The notes: a model not told the origin generated them from the letters alone. 64,000 bases of DNA from Paraoerskovia marina DSM 21750 (GCF_000701465.1 NZ_JNIY01000004.1:248001-312000); one strand, 5' to 3'. Positions 1 to 9,957 are shown, numbered from the stretch's first letter. Program-made: numbers and translations.

Positions 1-651
1 GCCGGTGCCAGGGCCCGAGGGCGGGGTCTGGTCCGAGGGTGGGGCGTAGGCGCACGAATGTCCGCGGCCGCCCGCGTGGACCTCGTGCTGGACGGCCCCG
101 TCCCGTGGGAGGAGCCCGACGTCGGGCGTGCGGGCACCGTGCACCTCGGTGGGCATCGCGCCGAGATCGTGCGCGCGGAGGCCGAGGTCGCCGCCGGCGG
201 ACATGCCGTCCGGCCCGTCGTCCTCGTGAGCGACCCTGCCGTGGTCGACCCGACCCGCGAGGTCGCCGGGCTGCGTCCCCTCTGGACCTACGCGCACGTC
301 CCGCTCGGCTCGGACCGCGACGTCACCGACGACGTCCTCGCCCAGCTCGAACGCTTCGCACCCGGCGTCCGCGACCTGGTCGTCGACACCCGGTGCACGC
401 CCGCGGCACGGATGGCGGAGCACGACGCCAACCTGGTCGGCGGCAACATCTCCGGCGGTCCCGTGACCGTGCCACGGGTGCTGCTCGGCCCCCGTGTGCG
501 GAGGTCGCCCTGGGACACGGGGCACGCCGACGCGGTTCTCGGCTCGGCGTCGACACCGCCGGGCCCGGGTGTCCATGGCATGGGTGGCTGGTTCGCCGCA
601 CGGCGCCTGCTCCGCGGTCTGGGGCTCTCGACGCCGTCGCTCGCCCCCTGA
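1..651 (+). CDS. FAD/NAD(P)-dependent oxidoreductase, phytoene-desaturase-like, C-terminal part (5' end outside window)
   Basis: The reading frame is open from base 1, so the N-terminal Rossmann part lies upstream of the window. The visible C-terminal about 216 residues match the end of phytoene-dehydrogenase-like NAD(P)/FAD oxidoreductases. There is a 'LDGPVPW' strand, an aromatic 'WTYAHVPLG' segment, the 'HDANLVGGNISGG' loop and the FAD-proximal 'SASTPPGPGVHGMGGW' motif followed by a short helix rich in Ala and Arg. The actual substrate (a carotenoid precursor or another lipid) cannot be told. The gene converges on the LCP gene at 662, with only 10 bases between the stop codons. An ATG at 58 is in frame, but the family needs far more N-terminal sequence, so it is not taken as the start. 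Confidence 0.8.
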   Translation, partial: AGARARGRGLVRGWGVGARMSAAARVDLVLDGPVPWEEPDVGRAGTVHLGGHRAEIVRAEAEVAAGGHAVRPVVLVSDPAVVDPTREVAGLRPLWTYAHVPLGSDRDVTDDVLAQLERFAPGVRDLVVDTRCTPAARMAEHDANLVGGNISGGPVTVPRVLLGPRVRRSPWDTGHADAVLGSASTPPGPGVHGMGGWFAARRLLRGLGLSTPSLAP

Positions 652-661
652 CCGCGCCCGG

Positions 662-1663
662 CTACGGGGCGTAGTCGGTGCCGTACCGCTCCACGTAGGC
701 ATCGAGGGAGTCGCTGCGGATTGCGGCGCCCAGGTCGGCGGTCTGCGCCTCGTCGACGAGGTTCACCGACGCCCCGTTCTTGGTGCCGAACCCGGTGATC
801 GGCACCATCAGACCGACCACGTCGTCGCGGCCGAGCGCTTCCGAGAGCTCCGCGAGGGCCGTGAAGTCCGCCAGGTCGAGGTCGCCCGTGACCTTGACGT
901 TCCCGAGCAGGACGGGCATCAGCTCGGCAAGGACCTCCGGGTCCTGGGCCTGCCCGGCGATCTCGGCCAGCATCCCCGTCACCGCGGCACGCTGGCGCTC
1001 GGTGCGGTCCAGGTCCCCCAGGGGCAGGCGCTTGCGCTCGCGGGTGTAGATCAGGCCGTCGGTGTTCTCGAGCTCGATCATGCCCTCGTCGAACACGACC
1101 TCCCGCCCCGTGCTGTTGACGGTCACCGAGGTGGCGTACTTGTTGTCCACCTCGAAGCCGTCGAGCGCCCGCGTCAGCGCGATGAATCCCGCGAAGTTGG
1201 TCTGCATCGTGTAGTCGACGTCGACGCCGCCGAGCAGCTCGGAGACCGTCTCCGTGAGCGTCGGTGTGCCGCCGCGCGAGAACGCCGAGTTGATCTTCCC
1301 CTCGCCGAGACCGGGGATCGGCACCCACATGTCCCGGGTGAACGAGATCAGGTAGAGGTTCTCGCGGTCCTCGGGGACGTGGGCGAGCATGATCGTGTCG
1401 GCGTTGCCGCCGAGACTCTCGGGGTCGCGGGAGTCGTTGCCGATCAGCAGGATGTCGACGTCGCCGTCGGGCAGCGGGTCCTCGGGGCCGGTCGGCGTCG
1501 GCGTCGGGGTCGGGGTCTCGGTCGGCTCCGGGCTCGCCGTGGCCGTGGGCGTCGGGGAGGACGTCGGCGACGGGGCGGACTCCTGCGAGGCTCCGCTCGT
1601 GCAGCCGGTCAGGATCAGGGCGGCGACCGCGCAGGTCGCGGCGGCGCTCGACATGCGGTTCAC
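662..1663 (-). CDS. LytR-CpsA-Psr (LCP) family lipoprotein
   Basis: LCP proteins transfer lipid-linked glycopolymers to peptidoglycan outside the membrane. The protein begins with a lipoprotein signal peptide ending in the lipobox 'LILTGC', followed by a Ser/Thr/Pro-rich spacer and then the LCP domain. LCP motifs include 'IGNDSRD', the Arg-containing 'SFTRDMWVPIPG', 'GKINSAFSRGG' and 'LIYTRERKRLPLGDLDR'. The lipid anchor is unusual, because most LCP proteins have an N-terminal transmembrane helix (compare the one at 44606). The GTG start at 1663 is chosen because it overlaps the TGA of the upstream GH15 gene in a GTGA, implying translational coupling; an ATG three codons downstream is the alternative. 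The protein is about 333 residues. Confidence 0.87.
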   Translation of the reverse strand: MNRMSSAAATCAVAALILTGCTSGASQESAPSPTSSPTPTATASPEPTETPTPTPTPTGPEDPLPDGDVDILLIGNDSRDPESLGGNADTIMLAHVPEDRENLYLISFTRDMWVPIPGLGEGKINSAFSRGGTPTLTETVSELLGGVDVDYTMQTNFAGFIALTRALDGFEVDNKYATSVTVNSTGREVVFDEGMIELENTDGLIYTRERKRLPLGDLDRTERQRAAVTGMLAEIAGQAQDPEVLAELMPVLLGNVKVTGDLDLADFTALAELSEALGRDDVVGLMVPITGFGTKNGASVNLVDEAQTADLGAAIRSDSLDAYVERYGTDYAP

Positions 1664-3123
1664 GGGGATACCTCGGTCTCGTCGACGGGCGCGTCGGTGT
1701 CCGACACCTCCGGTGGTGCGGGTGCGCTCCGGTCCAGGGTATCGAGGGCGATCAGCACGTTGGCCGCGCTCCACGCCAGCGGCGCGACGGCCGCGGGCGA
1801 GCCGTCGGCGAGGACCTTCTCCGGGATCGCCCCGGAGTCCGTGCGGTGGCTGTCGATCCAGTCGAGCCAGCTGAGCGCGACGTGCCGGTCGTCCATCGTG
1901 GCCGCCGTCATCGCGTACAGGGAGGTCTGCGGCGTCCAGGAGATGCCGTCGTTCTTCCACCCGCCGCCGGGTGCCAGGCCGCCGGCGGGGCGCCGCATCT
2001 CGTCCACCGACGCGACCCAGGCCTCGGTGGCGCCCTCGAGCGGCGTGGGCTGGAACGGCGGCAGGACGAACGCCGTCGCGGCGTCCCGCGCCCCGCCCGT
2101 GATCTCGCGCGGGTAGCCTGCGGCGCCGAACGTCTGCTCGATCGAGCTCCGGGTCTCGTCGGCCGCCGTGCGCAGGATGCGCGAGCGCTCGCCGTCGCCG
2201 TCGTCCGCGTAGATCGCGGCGGCCGCCTCGAGACCGGCGAGCACGGGGCCCGCCGTCCCGAGCGTGAGCTCGTCGGCCTCGACCTCCCAGTAGTCGCTCG
2301 ACGCCGGCGGGAGGGACGACGGGACGTCGACCAGGCTGAGGAGGTAGGTCGACGACGCGTCGACGAGCGGGTCCAAACGGCTCCGCAGGGCAGCGCGGTC
2401 GTCGACGGGGGCGGCCGCGAGGACCTCGTCGGTGGCCCAGAGCATCCATCCGGGGCCGTCCGACTGCTCGCCCCGGTCGTCGGGCGGTCCGGAGCCGTCG
2501 GGGAGATAGCGTGCCTGGAACGACCCGTCGTCCTCCTGGACCCCCTGAAGAAACGCGAGGACGTCCGCGGCGTCGTCGACGTGGCCGGTGCGCGCGAGGG
2601 CCACGGCGACGAACGCGCCGTCGCGTGGCCAGGTGTACCACCACGGCGGCGACGGCGCGGCGACGGACGCCCCGTTGTCGAGCACGAGCGCGTGCAGGTC
2701 CAGGAGCGCGTCCGTGCCCAGGTCCTCGAGGTCTGCCGACGCGCCGGGGATCGTCCCCGCGGCGAGCCAGGCGCGCGACTCCTCGGCCGTCTGCTCGGCA
2801 CCCGCGGCGTCCGCCAGTGCCGATGCCGGCGACCCGCCGCCGACGGGCTTGATCGCGGTGGTGACGTCGCCGTCCGGGTCGAGGTCGTCGTCGTCCAGCG
2901 TGGCGGGGTCCAGGACGCGACTGCCCTCGAGGTAGGTCGCGTCGAATCCCGCGGGCAGGCGGTAGACCGTGCCGTCCGGCCCGAGCGCGACGCCGTCCTC
3001 GTAGAGGTCGACGTGGGCGATCGTCTCCCGTGTCAGGGCATACGTGCCGGTGGCGGCGAGGGCGAGCAGCACGACGACGATCGCGGCGACGGTGGCCCGT
3101 CCTCGGGCGCTGCGGGGTCTCAC
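1660..3123 (-). CDS. Membrane-anchored GH15-like glycoside hydrolase (glucoamylase/trehalase fold)
   Basis: This 487-residue protein has an Arg-rich start and one hydrophobic helix (about residues 10-30). That suggests a signal anchor with the catalytic domain outside the cell. The (alpha/alpha)6 domain shows the GH15 hallmark 'WWYTWPRDGAFVAVAL' near residue 160, a 'SSDYWEVE' segment where the family's acid Glu sits, and the C-terminal 'SGAIPEKVLADG' motif that normally carries the base Glu, followed by 'APLAWSAAN'. It is probably an exo-acting alpha-glucosidase on an unknown cell-surface or secreted glucan. It is first in a two-gene operon with the LCP lipoprotein, so a role in wall glycopolymer trimming is possible (inference). 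Confidence 0.8.
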   Translation of the reverse strand: MRPRSARGRATVAAIVVVLLALAATGTYALTRETIAHVDLYEDGVALGPDGTVYRLPAGFDATYLEGSRVLDPATLDDDDLDPDGDVTTAIKPVGGGSPASALADAAGAEQTAEESRAWLAAGTIPGASADLEDLGTDALLDLHALVLDNGASVAAPSPPWWYTWPRDGAFVAVALARTGHVDDAADVLAFLQGVQEDDGSFQARYLPDGSGPPDDRGEQSDGPGWMLWATDEVLAAAPVDDRAALRSRLDPLVDASSTYLLSLVDVPSSLPPASSDYWEVEADELTLGTAGPVLAGLEAAAAIYADDGDGERSRILRTAADETRSSIEQTFGAAGYPREITGGARDAATAFVLPPFQPTPLEGATEAWVASVDEMRRPAGGLAPGGGWKNDGISWTPQTSLYAMTAATMDDRHVALSWLDWIDSHRTDSGAIPEKVLADGSPAAVAPLAWSAANVLIALDTLDRSAPAPPEVSDTDAPVDETEVSP

Positions 3124-3209
3124 GCGCCGATCCTACGGGCAGGGCGTCGCTACGTCGGGGCGCGATCCACAGGGCCGGGTACGCCGTCGGCGCAACACAC
3201 GTCCACCGT

Positions 3210-3236
3210 CTTGCACTCGCGCCTCACGAGTGCCAA
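3210..3236 (+). promoter_or_regulatory. CIRCE operator 1 (HrcA binding site)
   Basis: The inverted repeat TTGCACTC-N9-GAGTGCCAA matches the CIRCE consensus TTAGCACTC-N9-GAGTGCTAA in nearly every position and has the exact 9-base spacer. HrcA repressor binding here would shut groEL down until heat shock. hrcA itself is not in the window. Confidence 0.85.
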
Positions 3237-3240
3237 TAAT
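3211..3240 (+). promoter_or_regulatory. Probable groEL promoter (-35 TTGCAC, -10 AATAAT)
   Basis: TTGCAC at 3211-3216 and AATAAT at 3235-3240 are separated by 18 bases. Both boxes are embedded in the first CIRCE operator, as expected for a promoter occluded by HrcA. The resulting leader of about 140 bases contains the second CIRCE copy. Confidence 0.6.
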
Positions 3241-3244
3241 GTGG

Positions 3245-5011
<1,767 letters not shown>

Positions 5012-5066
5012 TCCACGCCTGACCCGGTGACGGGCGGCCCTCCGGGGTCGACCGGAACCACCTCGC

Positions 5067-5110
5067 ACGACAGGCCGTCGGCCGGGACATCCCGGTCGGC
5101 GGCCTGTCGT
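5067..5110 (+). terminator. groEL transcription terminator hairpin
   Basis: ACGACAGGCCG at 5067-5077 pairs perfectly with CGGCCTGTCGT at 5100-5110. A second inner GC stem (CCGGGA/CCCGG) closes the loop. The hairpin lies 56 bases after the groEL stop and has no strong U-tract, as is usual in actinobacteria. Confidence 0.75.
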
Positions 5111-5209
5111 CGTTCCCGGCCCCCCGCGGGCCCTCCCGGACCCTCGCGGCGGCCGCCTGGGTCGGTGCGGGTCTCCTGCGTCGGTGTGGGGACGCCTGGG
5201 CCGGTGCGG

Positions 5210-5488
5210 GGTCGTCGCGGGTCGAGTGCTGCGGATGCCGGTTCGCCGAGCGGCACGTTGTGCTCCTCACGACGGCGGTGTGGGAGCCAGAAGGTACCGC
5301 TCGGCGCAGCATGCGGCGGGGCGGGAGGCAGAACGTTCCGGGGGGTGTGGGGTCGTCGCGGGTCGGATGCCGCGGATGCCGGTTCGCCGAGCGGCACGTT
5401 GTGGTCCTCACGACGGCGGTGTGGGAGCCAGAAGGTACCGCTCGGCGCAGCGTGTGGCGGTGTGGGAGCCAGAAGGTGCCGCTCGGCG
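5210..5488. repeat. Tandem palindromic intergenic repeat (two full copies about 141 bp apart plus partial arms)
   Basis: Copy 1 (5210-5306) and copy 2 (5351-5447) are nearly identical over about 97 bases and are offset by 141. Each carries a left arm CGCCGAGCGGCACGTTGTG (5244-5262, 5385-5403) and, 25 bases later, a right arm CAGAAGGTACCGCTCGGCG (5288-5306, 5429-5447). The two arms are reverse complements with three mismatches, so each copy can fold into a hairpin. A third right arm alone is at 5470-5488, and a degraded one ('GGAGGCAGAACGTTCCG') ends near 5340. The array fills the convergent gap between groEL and the DUF4031 gene and has no supported gene. Confidence 0.8.
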
Positions 5489-5496
5489 AGGACCTT

Positions 5497-5769
5497 CTAC
5501 GGGCCCGGCCGGTCCGCCCCGCGCACGCGCAGCCCCGACGCGGCCAGCCGACGCACCATCTCGCGCCGACCCACGGGCACGGCGCCGAGACCGACGTAGT
5601 GGTCGTAGCGCTCTGCGGGGTAGTCGTAGTGGTCCAGGTCGAACGCGCGCGGCGGCAGCCCGGCGCGCACGGCGAAGTCGTGGAGCTCGTCGACGGAGGT
5701 GTCGCTGACCAGGTGTCCCCACAGGCGCCCGTGGGCCGGCCAGCGCGGGGAGTCGATCAGCACGGACAT
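5497..5769 (-). CDS. DUF4031 domain-containing protein
   Basis: This 90-residue protein is recognised as the DUF4031 family from 'ILIDSPRWPAHGRLWGHLVSDT'-type residues at its start (here beginning MSVLIDSPRWP) and the 'RAFDLDHYDYPAERY' segment. Its biochemical role is unknown. The start is the ATG at 5769, which gives the family's usual N-terminus; the frame stays open further upstream without family similarity. It ends just 8 bases from the last palindromic repeat arm and is transcribed towards groEL. Confidence 0.85.
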   Translation of the reverse strand: MSVLIDSPRWPAHGRLWGHLVSDTSVDELHDFAVRAGLPPRAFDLDHYDYPAERYDHYVGLGAVPVGRREMVRRLAASGLRVRGADRPGP

Positions 5770-5875
5770 CTGCCCAGAATACTTCGCACGTTTCGCGTCA
5801 TAGTCCGCAGACTGCCTCGTCTCATCCACAACGGCGACCGTACCGAGGCGGTTGCCGCGAGTGGAGGGGATGACG

Positions 5876-6130
5876 ATGACGATGACGATCGACGAGACGC
5901 GACAGGCCACGGAGCTGCCGCGCCCGGAGCGGGTCGGCAGCCTGAGTCGCCGCGAGACGGCGGTGCTGTGCGAGCTGGTCCAGGGGTTCACGCTGGAGCA
6001 GATCGCCCGGCGGCTCTTCGTCTCGCGCAACACGGTGAAGACGCAGGTCGCGAGCCTGTACCGCAAGCTGGGCGTGACGACGCGCGCAGAGGCGATCGAG
6101 CGCGGCGGGGAGCTGTTGCGCCGCTCCTGA
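5876..6130 (+). CDS. Small LuxR-type helix-turn-helix protein (no receiver domain)
   Basis: This is a stand-alone GerE/LuxR DNA-binding domain of about 84 residues: 'LSRRETAVLCELVQGFTLEQI' (split here at the usual first helices), then 'FVSRNTVKTQVASLYRKLGV', the recognition-helix region. There is no sensor or receiver domain, so activity must depend on a partner or on abundance. The start is uncertain, because three ATG codons occur as ATGACG repeats (5870, 5876, 5882). A GGAGGGG at 5863-5869 best suits ATG 5876. The gene abuts the stop of the convergent HD-domain gene (5 bases between coding frames at most). Confidence 0.8.
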   Translation: MTMTIDETRQATELPRPERVGSLSRRETAVLCELVQGFTLEQIARRLFVSRNTVKTQVASLYRKLGVTTRAEAIERGGELLRRS

Positions 6131-6886
6131 CTAGTTCGGGGCCTCGGGGGAATCGGTCGCGTCGCCAGTGCCCGCTTCGACCCCGGCGGCGACGAGCCTG
6201 CGCTCCTCCTTCTGCAACCGCTGCAGCTCGGCGGAGACGTTCTGCCGCGCCGGCTCCTCCCACGCGGCGCCGAGCGGCGAGCAGAACAGCGAGCGCCGTC
6301 CGAGCAGCTTGCCGAGGATCGCGATGCGGGCGCGGACGTAGTCGATCCGGGGGATGTGCGCGTACTCGTCGCGCACGCACTGCAGGTACTCCTTGTACCG
6401 CTGCGGCTCGGACGCGAGGACCGCGAGGTCGGCGTCGCAGAGCACGGCGCAGTCGAAGTCGGTCGCGTCGGGGGCGTGCCGCACGAGCGCGTTGACGAGG
6501 TGGGCCACGCGCCGGGTGCTGGCCTCGGGGACGCCGAGCGCGGTGAGCTGTTCGATGGCCATGAGGGCGCTGGCGGACTCGTCCTCGCCGCCCTTCTGGG
6601 CGTAGGCGACCTTGTCGGCGGCGTTGAAGACGGCCCCGTGGTACCAGGCGGCGAGGCGCACCAGGTCGGGGTCGTGGGTCTCCTGGGAGAGCTCGTCGAC
6701 GCGGCTGAGGACGTCGCCGAGGTGGCGCTGGTTGTGGAAGTGCCGGGCGGGGTCGAGCCAGCGGGAGAGGAGCTCGTCGCCGACGGCCCGGATCTCCTCA
6801 CGGGAGGCCGTCGCCCCGGCGGCCTGTGCGCTGCGGGTCCAGCTGGTGAGCAACCACTGCGGTGCGTCCGTGGTGTCGGCGCCCAT
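6131..6886 (-). CDS. HD-domain protein, predicted metal-dependent phosphohydrolase
   Basis: About 251 residues. The family of HD-superfamily 'predicted metal-dependent hydrolases' is indicated by 'RHFHNQRHLGDVLSRVDEL' early in the protein, 'RLAAWYHGAVFN' (His of the HD-type metal site) and 'DFDCAVLCDADLAVLAS' with the second metal-site aspartates, followed by 'YKEYLQCVRDEYAHIP'. Substrate unknown; relatives act on nucleotides or phosphomonoesters. The ATG at 6886 is preferred because an AAGG-type ribosome site precedes it closely; the frame extends 16 codons further upstream. Confidence 0.8.
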   Translation of the reverse strand: MGADTTDAPQWLLTSWTRSAQAAGATASREEIRAVGDELLSRWLDPARHFHNQRHLGDVLSRVDELSQETHDPDLVRLAAWYHGAVFNAADKVAYAQKGGEDESASALMAIEQLTALGVPEASTRRVAHLVNALVRHAPDATDFDCAVLCDADLAVLASEPQRYKEYLQCVRDEYAHIPRIDYVRARIAILGKLLGRRSLFCSPLGAAWEEPARQNVSAELQRLQKEERRLVAAGVEAGTGDATDSPEAPN

Positions 6887-6954
6887 ATCTGCCTTCTTCG
6901 ACGGGGTGTCAGGTCCGTGGCGCGGAAGAGCCACGGTGCGCCATCGTAGCCCCG

Positions 6955-8484
6955 TCAGGGCAGTGTGACGACGACCGTGAGTCCGCCGCCCGGGGTGGAG
7001 CCGACGCGGACGGTTCCGCGGTGCGCCGCGACGATGGCGGCGACGATCGCCATCCCGAGCCCGGAGCCGCCGGATTCTCGGGTTCGTGAGGCGTCGGCGC
7101 GGTAGAAGCGTTCGAAGATCCGGTCGGCCTGCGCGGGGTCGACCCCGGGGCCGTGGTCACGGACCTCGAGGACGGCCCGGCCGTCGTCGGACCGCCCGAG
7201 GGCGATCTCGCAGGGTGCCGTCGCGGGGGTGTGGCGGGCGACGTTGCCGATGAGGTTGATGACGACCTGGCGGAGGCGGTCCTCGTCCCCGGTCACGACC
7301 AGGTCCGACGGCCGTGCGGAGCCGTCGAGCGCGCAGACGGTCACGGCACGGTCGGGGTTGAGGGCGTGGAGGTCCTGCGCGGCGTCCTGGGCGAGCCGGA
7401 CGACGTCGACCGGGTCCTGGCGCAGGGCGCGACCCTCGTCGAGGCGGGCGAGGGCGAGCAGGTCGGCGACGAGCGCGCCCATGCGGGTGGCGGAGTCCTC
7501 GATCCGGGCGATGGTGTCGTCGATCTGCTCGGGCTCGGTGAGGGCACCCATGCCGTAGAGCTCGGCGTACCCGCGGATGGCGGCGACGGGGGTGCGGAGC
7601 TCGTGCGAGGCGTCGGAGACGAACTGCCGCATCCGCTGCTCGGACGCCTCTCGCTCGGCGAACGCGACCTCGACGTGGGTGAGCATCACGTTGAGGGAGT
7701 TGGCGAGCGAGCCGACCTCGGTGTTCTCGGGGGCGGGGCGCACGCGGCGGCTGAGGTCGCCGGCGGCGATCCCGGCGGCCGTCTCCTCGATCTCGCGCAG
7801 CGGCCGCATGGAGCGGCGCACGGCGATGGCGGCGATGAGGCCGCCGATGGCGGCGATGACGACGGCGCTGACGGTCAGGGTGCGGACCAGGAACGTCACG
7901 GTCTGGTCGATCTCCGCGAGGGGGAGTCCGATGAACGCCCCGCCGACGGTGGCGCCGGTGGAGTCCACGAGGGGGAGGGTGATGACCCGCCACTCGGTGC
8001 CGACGGTGGGGGCGATGGGGCCGGCGGCCCGCGAGTCGACGGTGAAGGGCTCGAGCGCGGCGTCGTCGATCTCCTGCGTGGACATCTCGGGGATGTCGGG
8101 CACGCCGTACTCGATGGCGGTGGCGGTCTGCACCAGCGGCGCGGAGTCGACCGAGCCGGTGCGGCGCAGCACGTAGTAGTCGGACGGCAGGACGCCCGTG
8201 GCCTGGACGAGCTGGTCGGACGTGAGGCCGTCGAACCGTTCGCCGGTCTCCTGCAGCGACTCGTCGATCTCGTTGACGAGGTACTGGCTGACCACGGTCG
8301 ACGTCGTCAGGGCCGCGATCCCGAGCCCGGCGGCCAGCAGCAGGATGGTGACCGTCACCAGGCGTGCGCGCAGCGTGATGCGCTGCCACCACGACCAGCG
8401 CGTGGGGACAGGCTTCCCGAGGACGGGAGGGACGACGTCGTCCGCCGTGCCGGGGGACGGCGGTGGCGGTGGTGGGAGGGTCAC
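6955..8484 (-). CDS. Sensor histidine kinase of a two-component system
   Basis: This is a 509-residue membrane kinase. It has a Pro-rich N-terminus, transmembrane helix 1 around residues 40-60, an extracytoplasmic sensor of about 135 residues, helix 2 around 200-222 and a HAMP linker with 'RRSMRPLREIEETAAGIAAGDL'-type residues. The H-box 'SDASHELRTPVAAIRGYAEL' holds the phosphorylated His. The ATPase boxes are N-box 'QVVINLIGNVARHTP', G1 'VRDHGPGVDP' and G2 'GGSGLGMAIV'. It starts with GTG, one base after the response-regulator stop (TGACGTG), so the two are co-translated. The architecture resembles actinobacterial PhoR/TcrY-type kinases; the signal is unknown. Confidence 0.93.
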   Translation of the reverse strand: MTLPPPPPPSPGTADDVVPPVLGKPVPTRWSWWQRITLRARLVTVTILLLAAGLGIAALTTSTVVSQYLVNEIDESLQETGERFDGLTSDQLVQATGVLPSDYYVLRRTGSVDSAPLVQTATAIEYGVPDIPEMSTQEIDDAALEPFTVDSRAAGPIAPTVGTEWRVITLPLVDSTGATVGGAFIGLPLAEIDQTVTFLVRTLTVSAVVIAAIGGLIAAIAVRRSMRPLREIEETAAGIAAGDLSRRVRPAPENTEVGSLANSLNVMLTHVEVAFAEREASEQRMRQFVSDASHELRTPVAAIRGYAELYGMGALTEPEQIDDTIARIEDSATRMGALVADLLALARLDEGRALRQDPVDVVRLAQDAAQDLHALNPDRAVTVCALDGSARPSDLVVTGDEDRLRQVVINLIGNVARHTPATAPCEIALGRSDDGRAVLEVRDHGPGVDPAQADRIFERFYRADASRTRESGGSGLGMAIVAAIVAAHRGTVRVGSTPGGGLTVVVTLP

Positions 8485-8485
8485 G

Positions 8486-9217
8486 TCAGCGCGCGGGTTT
8501 GCGCAGCAGGTACCCGACGCCGCGCTTGGTCTGGATCAGCGGCTCGACGGTGACGGGCTCGCCCGACCCGTCGGGGCCCTCGACCGTGACGGCGTCGATC
8601 TTGCGCCGCAGGTAGGAGATGTAGGACTCGACGATGTTGGCGTCGCCGCCCCAGTCGTACTGCCAGACGTGGTCGAGGATCTGGGCCTTGGACAGGACGC
8701 GGCCGGCGTTCATCATCAGGTAGCGCAGCAGCTTGAACTCGGTGGGGGAGAGGTCGACGGGCTGGCCGGCACGGCGGACCTCGTAGGAGTCCTCGTCGAG
8801 CTCGAGGTCGCCGACGCGCAGGACGGCGTCCTCGGCGGGTTCGGCCTGGGTGCGGCGCAGCACGGCACGGATGCGGGCCACGACCTCCTCGAGGCTGAAC
8901 GGCTTGGTGACGTAGTCGTCGCCGCCGACCGTGAGCCCGGCGATCTTGTCCTGGGTCTCGTCGCGGGCCGTGAGGAACAGCACGGGTGTGTGCTGGCCCT
9001 TCTCGCGCATGCGGCGGGTGACGGTGAACCCGTCCATGTCGGGGAGCATGACGTCGAGGACCACCAGGTCGGGCTGGGTGTCACGGATCAGCTCGAGCGC
9101 CCCGGCGCCGTTCTCGGCGGCGAACACCTCGAAGCCGGCGAACCTCAGCGACGTGGCCAGGAGCTCGCGAATGTTCGGTTCGTCGTCGACGACGACGAGG
9201 CGTGCCTCGAATGACAT
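8486..9217 (-). CDS. OmpR/PhoB-family response regulator
   Basis: 243 residues, with a receiver domain then a winged helix. Receiver residues are intact: acidic pair Asp11/Asp12, phospho-acceptor Asp55 ('LVVLDVMLPDMDGF'), Thr83 and Lys105 ('DDYVTKPFSLEEVVAR'). The C-terminal winged helix contains 'LSPTEFKLLRYLMMNAGRVL' and 'ESYISYLRRKID'. The receiver is close to the PhoP-like type of actinobacteria (inference from sequence feel, not a search). The ATG at 9217 gives the canonical N-terminus; the open frame reaches 9286. It is the first gene of the pair, with the kinase following directly. Confidence 0.94.
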   Translation of the reverse strand: MSFEARLVVVDDEPNIRELLATSLRFAGFEVFAAENGAGALELIRDTQPDLVVLDVMLPDMDGFTVTRRMREKGQHTPVLFLTARDETQDKIAGLTVGGDDYVTKPFSLEEVVARIRAVLRRTQAEPAEDAVLRVGDLELDEDSYEVRRAGQPVDLSPTEFKLLRYLMMNAGRVLSKAQILDHVWQYDWGGDANIVESYISYLRRKIDAVTVEGPDGSGEPVTVEPLIQTKRGVGYLLRKPAR

Positions 9218-9301
9218 GCCCCCATCGTCGTCGAAAAGTCTGGGAGCCGCCTGAGCAGGTGCTGGGCCGCGGACGGCCGCGAGCACCCGCCCGAGGTCGG
9301 T

Positions 9302-9904
9302 CTACAGGTAGAACGTCGGGTCGAACTCTCCGATGGGGATGATCCGCACGCGCGGCAGCGGAACCTGGAACGCGCCGATGTCGCCCTCGAGGTCGAAGAA
9401 CTCCAGGCCGCGGTCGGCCAGCGCCGCGAACTGGGAGTTCACGAACTCGCGGAAGCACACCACGCCCACGCGGCGGTCACCGGCGACGAGGCTCTCGACC
9501 TGGGGGAGGAAGTCGCCGTCGTGGCTGGCGAGCAGCACGTCGGCGTCGCGGGGCACGATCGCGTCGAGCGTGCGCTGGATGGCGACGTCGACGACCTTCT
9601 CGTTGCCCTCGGCGGCGACGGGGATCGGCTTGTAGCCCATGGCCAGCAGGGCCTGCACGAACGGCATCGGCATCTGCCCGGACGTGGCGTTGAGGTAGAA
9701 GAGCGGCGTAACGGGCTGGTCCCACAGCTGCGCGGCGAACTGCGCGATGCGGTCCCAGCGGGGGCGCTCCTCCGGTGCGGGGCGCCGGTTGAGCACGCTC
9801 ATCCCCAGCGTGGCGTCGATGTTCTCCCCGTCCACGAGGAGATACGTGCGCCGGATCGTGGGGTCCTGCGGATTCGGGGTCAGGATCGTGCGAGGCTCGG
9901 ACAT
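9302..9904 (-). CDS. NYN domain protein (LabA-like PIN-type nuclease fold)
   Basis: 200 residues. The NYN signature is 'TYLLVDGENIDATLG' at the start, 'VDVAIQRTLDAI' in the middle and 'ADVLLASHDGDFLPQVESL', which supplies the acidic residues of a PIN-like metal site. The last part, 'GVVCFREFVNSQF', completes the fold. NYN proteins are predicted RNases or RNA-binding proteins; no substrate can be inferred here. It is a single gene that starts 53 bases from the divergent gene at 9958. Confidence 0.85.
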   Translation of the reverse strand: MSEPRTILTPNPQDPTIRRTYLLVDGENIDATLGMSVLNRRPAPEERPRWDRIAQFAAQLWDQPVTPLFYLNATSGQMPMPFVQALLAMGYKPIPVAAEGNEKVVDVAIQRTLDAIVPRDADVLLASHDGDFLPQVESLVAGDRRVGVVCFREFVNSQFAALADRGLEFFDLEGDIGAFQVPLPRVRIIPIGEFDPTFYL

Positions 9905-9957
9905 ACCGTCAGCCTATCGGCGGACGCGACTTCTGGTGGCCGCGGGCTGGGAGTACC

